Assembly (NCBI GenBank): GCA_026706595.1
Contig: JAPOYL010000001.1
Location: forward strand, 1-54,336
Direction of reading: 5' to 3'
From: Gammaproteobacteria bacterium
GTDB taxonomy: Bacteria > Pseudomonadota > Gammaproteobacteria > UBA4575
DNA length: 54,336 bases
Shown here: positions 27,683-36,764 of the stretch, in pieces
Layout of the letters: the number at the start of each line of letters is the position of its first letter
How positions within the stretch are numbered: the first letter of the stretch is position 1
The notes under the pieces: model-generated
Database searches by the model: none
Told to the model about the DNA's origin: nothing
What the model saw: only the letters and a program-made list of their open reading frames with translations
Made by a program: the position numbers and the translations under genes

Positions 27683-28411
27683 ATGAGCCCAACGAGCAGA
27701 CCCAGCGATCGAAGCCCCAGCCAACTGCGTGAGATTCGGTTCACACGCAACTATACCCGACATGCCGAAGGCTCCGTATTAGCAGAATTCGGAGACACCC
27801 GTGTGATCTGTACTGCAACGACTACAGATCAGGTGCCGAAATTTCTCAAAGGCAAGTCTCAGGGCTGGATTACCGCTGAATACGGCATGCTGCCACGCTC
27901 TACAAATGAGCGCATGCCACGGGAGGCCGCACGTGGCAGACAGGGCGGGCGCACCCTGGAAATCCAGCGCCTGATCGCCCGTTCCTTGCGAGCAGGTGTG
28001 GACCTGCATGGGCTGGATGGTTATGCCATCACGGTCGACTGTGATGTCATTCAGGCCGATGGCGGGACACGCACGGCTTCAATCTCGGGCGGATTTGTTG
28101 CCTTGTACATGGCGCTCATGCAACTGGCAGATGCCGGCAAGATCCCGGCTGATCCGGTGCAACATTTCGTGGCAGCGGTATCAGTTGGGATTTGCAATCA
28201 CGTTCCGGTACTGGACCTCGATTATGCGGAAGACTGTGCTGCACATACCGACATGAACGTTGTGATGACCGATGCACAGTCATTTATAGAGATCCAGGGA
28301 ACTGCCGAACAGCAGGCCTTTTCCCGTGAGGAACTGGCTACACTGCTGGAGCTTGCCAGCCAGGGCATCCAGAAAATCATTCAGTGCCAAAAAAGCTGCC
28401 TGGGAATATAG
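27683..28411 (+). CDS. rph: Ribonuclease PH
   Basis: Phosphorolytic 3'-to-5' exoribonuclease that trims tRNA precursors. 242 residues. Conserved pieces are [28 protein letters not shown], the active-site [25 protein letters not shown], the phosphate-binding GTRTASISG, and the catalytic-acid region with [10 protein letters not shown]. Length is normal. It starts with ATG 95 bp after the divergent yicC start and ends immediately before rdgB (stop codon and next ATG are adjacent), so the two genes are translationally close and probably co-transcribed with hemW. Confidence 0.97.
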   Translation: MSPTSRPSDRSPSQLREIRFTRNYTRHAEGSVLAEFGDTRVICTATTTDQVPKFLKGKSQGWITAEYGMLPRSTNERMPREAARGRQGGRTLEIQRLIARSLRAGVDLHGLDGYAITVDCDVIQADGGTRTASISGGFVALYMALMQLADAGKIPADPVQHFVAAVSVGICNHVPVLDLDYAEDCAAHTDMNVVMTDAQSFIEIQGTAEQQAFSREELATLLELASQGIQKIIQCQKSCLGI

Positions 28412-29002
28412 ATGGCCCACAAGATTGTCCTAGCCAGCAATAATGCCGCCAAGCTGAGGGAAATCCAGGCCGTGGTGGACAAGCAGCAATACCAGCTCGT
28501 GGCACAATCTGAACTGCAGATCGGGGAAGTTGCCGAAACCGGCACCACCTTTGTGGAGAATGCAATCATCAAGGCGCGGCATGCCGCACTGCAATGCGGG
28601 CTAAGCGCATTGGCGGATGATTCAGGCATCGAAGTTGATGCGCTGCAAGGCGCGCCAGGCATCTACAGTGCACGCTACTCGGGTGGCCATGCAAGCGATG
28701 CATCAAACAATGAAAAACTGCTTGCTGAACTTCAGGGAGTGCCCGATCACGAACGTACTGCACGATTCCAGTGCGTCATTGTGTACATGCGACATGCGCG
28801 TGACCCCATGCCCATCCTGTGCCAGGGCACTTGGGAAGGCCTCATTTTGCATGAACCCGCGGGCTGCAACGGGTTCGGCTACGATCCCCTGTTTTATGTC
28901 CCGTCCCATGACTGCTCTTCAGCACAGCTGGACCCTGCCGAAAAAAACCGTATCAGTCACAGGGCACAGGCCCTGCAAAAACTGATGCTTGTTCTAGGAT
29001 GA
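28412..29002 (+). CDS. rdgB: XTP/dITP diphosphatase
   Basis: Hydrolyses non-canonical purine nucleoside triphosphates (XTP, dITP) so they are not incorporated in DNA or RNA. 196 residues. The N-terminal substrate motif is SNNAAKLREIQ and the metal-binding motif ALADDSGIEVDALQGAPGIYSARYSG is intact. The later GYDPLFYV and EKNRISHRAQAL segments complete the family pattern. Its ATG directly follows the rph stop codon. hemW starts 24 bp downstream. Confidence 0.97.
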   Translation: MAHKIVLASNNAAKLREIQAVVDKQQYQLVAQSELQIGEVAETGTTFVENAIIKARHAALQCGLSALADDSGIEVDALQGAPGIYSARYSGGHASDASNNEKLLAELQGVPDHERTARFQCVIVYMRHARDPMPILCQGTWEGLILHEPAGCNGFGYDPLFYVPSHDCSSAQLDPAEKNRISHRAQALQKLMLVLG

Positions 29003-29026
29003 AACAGCGGAGCTTACGCTACCGGA

Positions 29027-30208
29027 ATGCAGGCCACCGAAATACCGTTATCGCTTTATGTCCACATCCCCTGGTGTGTCAAAAAGTGTCCGTATTGTGA
29101 CTTTAATTCACACGAGAGACGGTCTGTCCTGCCTGAAGTCCGCTACGTCGATGCACTGATTGCCGATCTGAAAAGACAGGCGGCTGCCGTGGCTGGACGG
29201 GGCATTGGCAGTGTCTACATAGGCGGAGGAACACCCAGCCTGTTTTCTGCTCAAAGCATCGAGCGGCTGCTGGATGCTGTGGCACGTGAAACAGGCCTCG
29301 CAAAGGATGCAGAAATTACAATTGAAGCCAACCCCGGCACCTTCGATCAGCAAAACTTTGCCGGCTTTCGAAGCGCTGGCGTCAATCGCATCTCGATTGG
29401 AGTACAGAGCTTTGACGACACCCTGTTGCATGCCCTTGGACGTATCCACGATGCCAACACCGCGAGACAGGCCGTGCTCGAAGCCAGACGAGCCCACTTT
29501 GAAAATATCAACATTGACGTGATGTATGCCCTGCCAGGCCAGACCCTGAAGCAGGCCCGGCGGGATGTCGAACAGGCCATTGACCTGACACCTTCCCACA
29601 TTTCCTATTATCAACTCACGCTCGAGCCGCATACCCACTTTTACCGCCACCCACCCACACTGCCCGATGGCGAACTTGGCTGGGCAATTCAAAAGCAGGG
29701 GACAGACCTGCTAACGCTGCACGGCTGGCAACAATACGAGATCTCTGCCTATGCAAAAGACGAATCCAGATGCATCCATAACATGAATTACTGGCGGTTC
29801 GGAGACTACCTCGGTATTGGTGCTGGGGCGCATCAGAAAATCAGCTCCGACAAGACCGGTGTCTGGCGCAGCGAAAAACCCAGAAATCCGCTGCAATACA
29901 TGGAGCAGGTACTCAATGACCCTCCGGCCGGACCTGTATGTCATCCCCTGAGTGACGACGAGCTAGTATTCGAGTTTTTGTTGAATGCCCTGCGTATGAA
30001 ATCAGGGTTCACCCGGCAACTGTTTGAGTGCAATACCGGCCTTTCTTTTGGCCCGTTGGCCACGAAACTCCAAGGCCTGATCCAAGAGGGCTTGATTGTC
30101 AGGCAGGACAGTGGTTTGCGCTGCAGTGAGACCGGGTATCGGTATCTGGATGACCTTCTGTTACGCCTGCTTCCAGAAGCATCGGCAGCGCCCCTGAGCA
30201 CGCAGTAA
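29027..30208 (+). CDS. hemW: Radical SAM heme chaperone HemW
   Basis: 393 residues, with the radical SAM cluster motif C17-X3-C21-X2-C24 (CVKKCPYC) followed by GGGTPSLF. HemW binds heme and delivers it to respiratory enzymes, although old annotations called it oxygen-independent coproporphyrinogen oxidase. The coproporphyrinogen oxidase HemN has an extra fourth Cys after this motif (CxxxCxxCxC); here the fourth residue is Phe (CDF), which indicates HemW. The C-terminal HemN domain is present (EFLLNALRMKSGF). The rph-rdgB-hemW order is common in gammaproteobacteria. Confidence 0.94.
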   Translation: MQATEIPLSLYVHIPWCVKKCPYCDFNSHERRSVLPEVRYVDALIADLKRQAAAVAGRGIGSVYIGGGTPSLFSAQSIERLLDAVARETGLAKDAEITIEANPGTFDQQNFAGFRSAGVNRISIGVQSFDDTLLHALGRIHDANTARQAVLEARRAHFENINIDVMYALPGQTLKQARRDVEQAIDLTPSHISYYQLTLEPHTHFYRHPPTLPDGELGWAIQKQGTDLLTLHGWQQYEISAYAKDESRCIHNMNYWRFGDYLGIGAGAHQKISSDKTGVWRSEKPRNPLQYMEQVLNDPPAGPVCHPLSDDELVFEFLLNALRMKSGFTRQLFECNTGLSFGPLATKLQGLIQEGLIVRQDSGLRCSETGYRYLDDLLLRLLPEASAAPLSTQ

Positions 30209-30760
30209 CCGGGCCCGAAAGGCCGGCCAGGACTGTACTGGGTAAGCATGCAGTTCGCATCCCCTCCGGGATTCGTACCGCCTGACGGCTTCGCAGGAAA
30301 AGGCCTCGTGGACTGCTATACACGGACCGCTGACACTGATCTCAAATGGTCCAGATACGAGGAAAATTACCCTATATCTACCATTTCAGGCATAGAGTTA
30401 TGCACAACTGCAATCTAGAGCCGAATTTTATGAACTTTTGCATGCCGGCATCTTGATCGGAACGGAAATTCCAGAATTTTTCATTTATAATCAATTGGTT
30501 AAAATATCGTACGTTATTTAAGCAGTCTAACAAAACTGTCATATTTCTCGGGATTCGTGGCGATGTTTGGGAATTGTCCACAATCTTATCCACAAAATTT
30601 GTGGATTACGCAATAAACCCTCACATGGACAATCAGTTAAGCAAAAATGGTTAAAAATACTTTAAGGGAATCTGCTAACTTAAAATCTCCGGCTCAAGTA
30701 CTTGAGTTGCAGGTTGGGGTTCAGTATGCTCCCTGCCACTTTGCGGGAGACGTCAAGATT
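30209..30760. other. A+T-rich intergenic region with DnaA boxes upstream of rpmE
   Basis: The 552-bp gap holds no convincing gene. Around 30460-30540 it is strongly A+T-rich. DnaA-box-like sequences are TTATGCACA at 30398, TTGTCCACA at 30574, TTATCCACA at 30586 and, in the opposite direction, TAATCCACA (30608-30600). The two same-strand boxes at 30574 and 30586 start 12 bp apart. Confidence 0.5.
30574..30608. promoter_or_regulatory. Cluster of three DnaA boxes
   Basis: TTGTCCACA (30574-30582) and the perfect box TTATCCACA (30586-30594) on the + strand are followed by a reverse box with one mismatch at 30600-30608. The A+T-rich stretch lies directly upstream. Role unknown: origin-like site, DnaA reservoir or promoter control. 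Confidence 0.65.
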
Positions 30761-30970
30761 ATGAAAGCCAATATCCATCCTGAGTATCAAGAAGTCGAGG
30801 TAATTTGCAGTTGTGGAAACCGCTTTACCACGCGTTCGACCTATGGTGCCGAATCCCTGCATATCGACGTATGCTCATTATGTCATCCATTCTTCACAGG
30901 CAAGCAGAAGATAGTGGATACCGCCGGACAGGTGGACAAGTTCAGAAAGCGCTATGGCAAAACAAGCTGA
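30761..30970 (+). CDS. rpmE: 50S ribosomal protein L31 (zinc-binding type)
   Basis: 69 residues. The ATG at 30761 ([11 protein letters not shown]) matches the family start and has a GGGAG site upstream; a longer frame from 30647 adds an unrelated leader. The two cysteine pairs C-X-C and C-X2-C (ICSCGN and DVCSLCHPF) bind zinc, so this is the RpmE (C+) form rather than the zinc-free type. The C-terminal [22 protein letters not shown] is standard. In many gammaproteobacteria rpmE and priA are neighbours; here about 5.8 kb of other genes separate them. Confidence 0.97.
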   Translation: MKANIHPEYQEVEVICSCGNRFTTRSTYGAESLHIDVCSLCHPFFTGKQKIVDTAGQVDKFRKRYGKTS

Positions 30971-31176
30971 TATGCCACAGGTTGCCAGCGCCAGGCGATT
31001 TTTGAAAACTTGAAGGCCTGCTCTATCAGCACTGGATGAATCCAGCAATCTGCCGCAAGTCACCCAGGAGTACCCCAAGCTTCCCATCGGACTGCACCTG
31101 CCCAAGGTCCGGCAATTAATAAGGGTATCTGAATGCTGTCAGACCTGTCTGGTTGACGACTATTCCGGGAAAGCCC

Positions 31177-32640
31177 ATGCTTCGGGGAATGAGATCCTTT
31201 GTCACGTGCCTGATCCTTTCAGGATGGCTGCTCCTTCCAGGATGCGCCACCAACCCGGTCACGGGCAAGCAGGACCTTGTGCTGATGACAGAAGACCAGG
31301 AGATCGGCCTAGGTCGGCGGGCGCACCAGGAAATGATGCGCCAGTACCGCCCCTACAATGATCCTGAGCTGCAACGCTATGTCGAAGAGATTGTCCGGGA
31401 ACTATCGCAACAAAGTCACCGCAAGGACCTGGTATTCCATGTAACGGTTCTGGACAGCCCCCAGATCAACGCCTTTGCATTGCCGGGTGGCTACATATAC
31501 ATCACACGCGGCATTATGGCCTACATGAACTCGGAAGCCGAATTGGCAGGCGTGCTTGGACATGAAATCGGGCACGTCACGGCACGGCACGGAGTCCGCC
31601 AGCAAAGCGCCGGAACACTGACCGATCTGGTGGGTAAAGGCATAGAGGTCCTGACAGGAAGCCAAATCGCATCACAGGCTGCAGGGATCGGAGGGGTTGC
31701 ACTGATTCGCGGCTACGGCCGCAAACACGAACTGGAAGCGGATCGCCTCGGCGCCGAGTATCTGGCCCGTGTCGGCTACGACCCCGAGGAAATGATCGGC
31801 GTTCTGGGAATCCTTAAATCCCAAGAAGAGTTTGAAAGGAAACTGGCTGAACAGGAAGGGCGCGAGCCCAACGTGTACCACGGCATATTCTCGACCCATC
31901 CGGATAACGACTCGCGCCTTCAGGAAGTAGTGCAGGCTGCAGACAAATTCAGGTCACCAGTTGCGCGCAAGGTCAACCGCGAGAGATTTTTGCGCTTGGT
32001 AGAGGGGCTCACATTCGGCCCAGGCGAAAGTGACGGGGTGTTGCGGGACCAGAAATTCTATCATGGTGACCTGGATCTCTTTATTGAGTTCCCCGAAGGC
32101 TGGAAAATAGATAACCTGCCAAGTAGCCTGGTGGCGACTCCTGCAGACCGGGAACTGCAACTACTGGTTGCAGTGGAGGACCTGAACAGATACCTGACCC
32201 CAAAAGAATTTCTGACCCGGCAAACCCAAGGGCGGCTTCGCCAAGGTCAAGACATACAGACTGGAGATTTTACAGGCTACACGGGGTACACCACCCTGAA
32301 CATCAAGGGTACGCCACGGCCGGGACGTGTTGCAGCTGTGATCCAGGGTACACGTGTTTACACGATTACGGCCATCGGTAAAGACCAGAGTGTCCTGGGC
32401 CGCTATGACCGTTCAGTGCTGCACACGGTTCGGAGCATGCGACACCTCAAAGGAGGTGAAAAAAAACTAGCGGAACCCCAGCGCATCAGGCTGATTCGTG
32501 CAAAGCCAGGGGATACTTTCGCTTCCCTGGCAAAACAGTCAACTCTCACCAATCACCCCGTGGAACAATTGCGACTGATCAACGGCATGTATCCCAAGGG
32601 CGAGCCCAAACCCGGCCAATGGATCAAAATTGTCCACTGA
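31177..32640 (+). CDS. M48 family metalloprotease lipoprotein with LysM-like tail
   Basis: 487 residues. A signal peptide ends in a lipobox (LLPGC, Cys about 23), so it is probably anchored to the outer membrane facing the periplasm. The zinc protease motif HEIGH lies at about 129-133, and a third zinc ligand, Glu, is in KHELEADRLG. The middle part resembles the TPR-like region of BepA/YfgC and related proteases. The last 50 residues, IRLIRAKPGDTFASLAKQSTLTNHPVEQLRLINGM, form a LysM-like peptidoglycan-binding module. Start: ATG at 31177, with GGGA 6 bases upstream, is preferred to TTG at 31153. Probably envelope quality control. Confidence 0.9.
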   Translation: MLRGMRSFVTCLILSGWLLLPGCATNPVTGKQDLVLMTEDQEIGLGRRAHQEMMRQYRPYNDPELQRYVEEIVRELSQQSHRKDLVFHVTVLDSPQINAFALPGGYIYITRGIMAYMNSEAELAGVLGHEIGHVTARHGVRQQSAGTLTDLVGKGIEVLTGSQIASQAAGIGGVALIRGYGRKHELEADRLGAEYLARVGYDPEEMIGVLGILKSQEEFERKLAEQEGREPNVYHGIFSTHPDNDSRLQEVVQAADKFRSPVARKVNRERFLRLVEGLTFGPGESDGVLRDQKFYHGDLDLFIEFPEGWKIDNLPSSLVATPADRELQLLVAVEDLNRYLTPKEFLTRQTQGRLRQGQDIQTGDFTGYTGYTTLNIKGTPRPGRVAAVIQGTRVYTITAIGKDQSVLGRYDRSVLHTVRSMRHLKGGEKKLAEPQRIRLIRAKPGDTFASLAKQSTLTNHPVEQLRLINGMYPKGEPKPGQWIKIVH

Positions 32641-32689
32641 GTTGATTACGTATATCAGCCCTTCATTCTGAATCTTTTGGAAACTTCAC

Positions 32690-33580
32690 ATGACACCTGA
32701 AAAGATTTACCTCATCGATTCCAGTATCTACGTGTTTCGCGCCTGGTTTACCGTGCCGAATCACATCGTGAATCAAGACAATGAGCCCGTAAACGCCGTG
32801 TACGGCTTTGTCGACTTCGTACACCAATTTCTGAAACAGACGCAGGCCAAGCACATTGCCTTTGCCTTTGACGAAAGCCTCAGCACCTCCTTCCGTAACC
32901 AGTTGTATCCTGAATACAAAGCGAATCGTGAACCTGCCCCCCAGGAACTCAAACGGCAGTTTGTCTACTGCCGGGAACTTTTGCAGGCCTCGGGATTATT
33001 CGAGACAGCACAACCCAAATATGAAGCGGACGACATCATAGGTACGCTGGCCAGACAAATGCGCAGGCGCGGTCATCCGATCACCATCGTGACCTCAGAC
33101 AAGGATCTGGCACAGCTCATTTTTAAAAACGACATTTTGTGGAATTTTGCCAAAGGCCAGCGACACTCCATTCCCCAGATCAGAAAACAGTTTGGCGTTG
33201 ACCCCAGCCAGATCGCTGACCAGCTCGCCATCGCGGGTGACAAGACGGATAACATCGAAGGCGCACCGGGTATTGGCATGGCCACTGCAGCCAAGCTGCT
33301 GAACCAGTTTTCCAGCCTAGAAGAATTACTCAGCAACTGTGCGGAAATCAGCTCGATGAACATTCGTGGAGCCAAGCGCATCCAAGGCCTGATTGAGGAT
33401 CACCAAGAGCATCTGTTGCTATATAAGAAGCTGACAACGATTTATTGTGACATCGATTTCTCCGACGACATCAGCCTGGAACGGAAACCTCCTGATTTTC
33501 CGACTCTTGAGAAGTTGTTTGACAAATTAGGGTTCAGCAAATATCGACGTGAGCGATGGCTGAGTGTCCTTGGAGCCTGA
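32690..33580 (+). CDS. Stand-alone 5'-3' exonuclease (FEN-like)
   Basis: 296 residues matching the 5'-nuclease domain of DNA polymerase I and the separate ExoIX/Xni proteins. Acidic metal-binding residues lie in IYLIDSSIYVFRAWF, AFAFDESLSTSFRNQLYPEYKANR, YEADDIIGTLA and TSDKDLAQL. The helix-hairpin-helix is GDKTDNIEGAPGIGMATAAKLL, and the family arch region is present. No polymerase domain follows. It would cut 5' flaps or RNA primers in repair or replication. Its end overlaps the start of the fructosamine kinase gene by 17 bp. Confidence 0.9.
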   Translation: MTPEKIYLIDSSIYVFRAWFTVPNHIVNQDNEPVNAVYGFVDFVHQFLKQTQAKHIAFAFDESLSTSFRNQLYPEYKANREPAPQELKRQFVYCRELLQASGLFETAQPKYEADDIIGTLARQMRRRGHPITIVTSDKDLAQLIFKNDILWNFAKGQRHSIPQIRKQFGVDPSQIADQLAIAGDKTDNIEGAPGIGMATAAKLLNQFSSLEELLSNCAEISSMNIRGAKRIQGLIEDHQEHLLLYKKLTTIYCDIDFSDDISLERKPPDFPTLEKLFDKLGFSKYRRERWLSVLGA

Positions 33581-34472
33581 AACAGCAAACGCATGCATCG
33601 ACCTGCAGTCGCTGGAAGTGCAGCTGAGCAGGAAAATTTCAAAGCCTCTGCACATTGAAAAAATCACACCGATTGCAGGCGGTGACATCAGCAAAACCTT
33701 TAAAGTTCAGTGCAAACCCAATCCTTGTTTTTTAAAAATTCACCACACAAGCATGTATGCCATGCTGCAAAGCGAAGCACGAAATCTGGAAGCTCTGGGC
33801 AAAACAGAGACCTTGCGTGTCCCGTTGCCTATTGCCCATGGACAGGTCGGTAATCACTGCTATCTCTTGCTTGAATTTCTGGAACTTCATCAAAGTGGGC
33901 CTAGTGCAACCTTGGGCAGACTACTTGCCCGATTGCACCGGCATACCGAAAACTACTACGGCTGGTTCGAGGACAACTGGATCGGCACGACTTTACAGCC
34001 GAACACGAAGTGCACGGACTGGATTTCATTCTGGCGTCATAGACGGCTTGCACATCAACTGATGCTGGCGAAGCATAACTGCGCCCCGAACACGCTGCTA
34101 GAACATGGCGAACATTTGCTGTGTGATATGGACGGACTGTTTGAGAATTACTCACCCGAATCCAGCCTTTTGCACGGTGATCTTTGGTCAGGAAATTTTG
34201 CCTTCGACACAAAGGCAAGGCCGGTAGTTTATGACCCGGCCTGTTATTACGGGGACCGGGAAACCGATCTCGCCATGACTGAGCTATTTGGTGGCTTCAG
34301 TCGAGAATTCTACAGCGCCTACATGGAGGCATACCCTCTGGACGGGGGCTACCGGGTACGCAAGGATTTCTACAATCTCTATCACGTCCTGAACCACTTC
34401 AATCTGTTTGGCGGCAGTTATGCCAAGCAGGCCGAACAAACTTGCCTGAAAGTACTCAGCGAGCTCAAGTAG
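33564..34472 (+). CDS. Fructosamine kinase family protein
   Basis: 302 residues of the aminoglycoside-phosphotransferase-like fructosamine/ketosamine kinase family, which phosphorylates sugars bound to lysines so that glycated proteins break down. Residues 36-58 hold the nucleotide-binding region (GGDISKTFKV and the Lys in CFLKIH). The catalytic loop is HGDLWSGN at 204-211, followed by the metal-binding D in YDPACYYGDRETDLAM. Length is normal. The GTG start at 33564 lies inside the end of the exonuclease gene, suggesting translational coupling. Bacterial members often act on free ribulosamine or unknown substrates. Confidence 0.92.
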   Translation: MSLEPETANACIDLQSLEVQLSRKISKPLHIEKITPIAGGDISKTFKVQCKPNPCFLKIHHTSMYAMLQSEARNLEALGKTETLRVPLPIAHGQVGNHCYLLLEFLELHQSGPSATLGRLLARLHRHTENYYGWFEDNWIGTTLQPNTKCTDWISFWRHRRLAHQLMLAKHNCAPNTLLEHGEHLLCDMDGLFENYSPESSLLHGDLWSGNFAFDTKARPVVYDPACYYGDRETDLAMTELFGGFSREFYSAYMEAYPLDGGYRVRKDFYNLYHVLNHFNLFGGSYAKQAEQTCLKVLSELK

Positions 34473-34492
34473 TTAGCTGTCAGAACGTCACA

Positions 34493-35596
34493 CTATTGTT
34501 TCGCACCCAGCTGCAGTGCGCGCTGGCGAACGGTTTCCCTCTCTTCGGGCACCTTAGGGCTCTGGGTGCATTCCGGCCAGCCCTGTATATGCCGGGAGAT
34601 GATCCGCGTCAGGGCTTGGATATGCGCATGTGTGTCATTCAGGGCCGGGATGTAGTTGAAAGACTTTCCTCCACTGCGTAGAAATATTTCATGATTCTGC
34701 ATATCGATTTCTTCCAAGGTCTCAATGCAGTCGGCTGAAAATCCAGGGCAAAATACATCAACTGATTCGATCCCTTCGGAAGGCAGTTTTTTCAGGGTTT
34801 TATCGGTATAGGGCTGCAACCATTCGGTCATGCCGAAACGCGATTGAAAAGTAAGCAGCCAGTCCTCGTCGTTCAAGCCCAGCTGTTCTGCAATCAAGCG
34901 TGCTGTTTGATGACATTCGCAGTGATAGGGGTCTCCTTGCAACAGACTACGCTTTGGCAGTCCGTGAAAAGAAAACAACAGCCTCTGGCTGCGCGGATGC
35001 TGCTCCCAGTGTGAACTGATCCGTTCTGCACAGGCACGAATATACTCGGGTTCTGCACCGTAACAGTTGATCATGCGTATTTCCGGGATCCACCTCAATT
35101 GCTCAAACTGCTTCGCCAGCGCGTCAAATGTAGAGGCTGCGGTACTGGCAGAATACTGTGGATACATGGGAAATATCAGTATGCGACGGGCATTATTTTC
35201 CTGCAGAATTTGCAAGGCCGATGCTATCGAAGGCTGGCCATAACGCATGGCGAGGACTACCTTTACCCGGCCGGCACAAGATTCCTGCAATGCCGTCTGC
35301 AATGCGGATTCCTGCTTTTTCCCAATGACCAAGAGCGGCGAGCCTTCTTCTGTCCAGATTTTGACGTAAGACTCGACTTTTTTCCGTGGCCGCAACTGCA
35401 GCACTGCCGTATGCAGAATCAACCACCACAGGACTCTGGGCATCTCAACAACCCTCGGATCCCATAAAAACTCTGCAAGAAATTTCCGGATAGCACGAAT
35501 TGTCGGCGCATCCGGTGTACCCAGGTTGACAATCAGCACGCCAAGGCAGGTGTCGTCCCCGTGAACATGATCCTTTTTGCCTTTGTATTTCAACAT
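34493..35596 (-). CDS. hemH: Ferrochelatase
   Basis: Inserts Fe(2+) into protoporphyrin IX in the last step of heme synthesis. With the ATG at 35596 (MLKYKGKKDHVHGDD) the protein has 367 residues; an open frame continues upstream but has no family similarity. The catalytic His is H211 (FSFHGLPKR) and the active-site Glu is E292 (CIETLEEI), both conserved. LGVLIVNLGTPDAPT at the N-terminus is the standard start. Bacterial proteobacterial forms with a CECHQ segment can hold a 2Fe-2S cluster only with more cysteines; this is not clear here. It ends convergently with the fructosamine kinase gene. Confidence 0.95.
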   Translation of the reverse strand: MLKYKGKKDHVHGDDTCLGVLIVNLGTPDAPTIRAIRKFLAEFLWDPRVVEMPRVLWWLILHTAVLQLRPRKKVESYVKIWTEEGSPLLVIGKKQESALQTALQESCAGRVKVVLAMRYGQPSIASALQILQENNARRILIFPMYPQYSASTAASTFDALAKQFEQLRWIPEIRMINCYGAEPEYIRACAERISSHWEQHPRSQRLLFSFHGLPKRSLLQGDPYHCECHQTARLIAEQLGLNDEDWLLTFQSRFGMTEWLQPYTDKTLKKLPSEGIESVDVFCPGFSADCIETLEEIDMQNHEIFLRSGGKSFNYIPALNDTHAHIQALTRIISRHIQGWPECTQSPKVPEERETVRQRALQLGAKQ

Positions 35597-35662
35597 CAAT
35601 GTGAACTGCTTGATATCACCTGCAGCGAATCCCGGCCATAGGCAGAGGAAAAATGTGAAGCC

Positions 35663-35683
35663 TGTCGACCTGGACAGTCGACA
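35663..35683. other. Inverted repeat TGTCGAC ... GTCGACA
   Basis: Two 7-base arms that are exact reverse complements, separated by 7 bases, in the gap between the HNH gene and hemH. On the minus strand it could form a hairpin about 70 bases upstream of hemH. A terminator is unlikely because no T run follows closely; an operator is possible. Confidence 0.3.
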
Positions 35684-35714
35684 CAATTTTTTGTTCCTCC
35701 AAGGGTACTGTCAA

Positions 35715-36371
35715 TTATGCCAGTTTGTTGAAACGCTTATGCAAGGGACTAGTGCGTGGGAAATGTGCCAGCAAAAACTTCATCTGGTCAGCGAGTACAC
35801 GATGCCCCTGCAAAAAAATGTATTCTGCATGAGTGGGAGTAAAAGGAATTGCAAGCAACTGCATGTTGGCCTGCTCGGGGGTTTGCCCGGCTTTATGATT
35901 ATTGCAGCGCTTACAGGCAGTGACGACATTGTTCCAGTCATCATAACCACCCTGGCTCAGGGGGCGCACATGATCTCTTGACAAGTCACGTCGAGTGAAT
36001 TGTTGGCCACAGTACATGCACATGTTGGCATCCCGCTTGAACAATGCACGATTATTCAGGGGAGGGATGTAGCTGTCATGCAAGGAGCGGTTGCTGCCCT
36101 GTGTGGCAATGATGGAATGGACCTCGATTTGACTGCGAAGGCCACTGCGCGCATTGATGCCGCCGCGAACGACATACAGGCGCTCTCCGCAGGTGTAGGC
36201 TACCTGCTCAATATGGTACAGGCGTACCGCATCCTGGTAGTTCACCCATTCCATGGGCATGCCTGATACATCCGTGCGTAGTATTTGTAGGTTGAAGTTG
36301 TTCACTGGTTCACCGGAGCCACTCACAACGAGGCCAGAACACACTTTGTCGCACTTGTAAGATTGGAGCAT
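35715..36371 (-). CDS. HNH endonuclease
   Basis: 218 residues. The C-terminal half holds the HNH motif with its zinc site: CMYCGQQFTRRDLSRDHVRPLSQGGYDDWNNVVTACKRCNNHKAG. The N-terminal half (LRTDVSGMPMEWVNYQDAVRLYHIEQVAYTCGERLYVVRGGINARSGLRSQIEVHSIIAT) is conserved with other free-standing chromosomal HNH proteins of gammaproteobacteria. No toxin, restriction or intron context is present, so the role is likely a housekeeping nuclease. The ATG at 36371 is the longest start. It lies about 120 bp upstream of hemH on the same strand. Confidence 0.9.
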   Translation of the reverse strand: MLQSYKCDKVCSGLVVSGSGEPVNNFNLQILRTDVSGMPMEWVNYQDAVRLYHIEQVAYTCGERLYVVRGGINARSGLRSQIEVHSIIATQGSNRSLHDSYIPPLNNRALFKRDANMCMYCGQQFTRRDLSRDHVRPLSQGGYDDWNNVVTACKRCNNHKAGQTPEQANMQLLAIPFTPTHAEYIFLQGHRVLADQMKFLLAHFPRTSPLHKRFNKLA

Positions 36372-36764
36372 GTGAATACTACACTATTTCCACACATGCA
36401 ATGACCTCCCACCCTGCCGGGAAGGCCGCATCGCCTGCAGAAACAAAAGAAAATGCTTGTACAGGCATGTGCTATGAAAGGGATATCCAGCAATATTGAT
36501 GTGTTTTATTCACATTTGGCGCTAAGCATGATGCGATCATGTTCCGGATCACTGTAACCCGTGTATCGAGATAGATCATTGATTTTAAAGGGTTCATCTG
36601 ATGACTTTTGATAATTCCTGCAAACCGAAGAGTTTTTTAAGTGGTATGGAGGCCTGATACGACATTTTATCCACAGAATTATCCACAGCATGCCGAGCGT
36701 AGCAGGCACGTACAGGCAAGGCCCAAACAGCAATTGAAGTGCCTTGGTAGACTATTGCATCACC
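36372..36764. other. Intergenic region with DnaA boxes upstream of priA
   Basis: About 390 bp between the divergent HNH and priA genes. No gene is seen. It contains TTATTCACA at 36506, three GATC sites at 36535, 36547 and 36574 (the last in GATCATTGATTTT, similar to origin 13-mers), and two perfect TTATCCACA boxes at 36667 and 36679. Confidence 0.5.
36667..36687 (+). promoter_or_regulatory. Two perfect DnaA boxes 12 bp apart
   Basis: TTATCCACA at 36667-36675 and again at 36679-36687, in the same direction with a 3-bp spacer, about 80 bp upstream of the priA start. The same 12-bp spacing occurs in the cluster at 30574. Confidence 0.75.

Noticed and set aside
30248-30418. A 56-codon frame beginning ATG CAG TTC after hemW
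   Set aside because: No ribosome site, no family similarity, and it runs through a DnaA-box-like sequence; best taken as chance.
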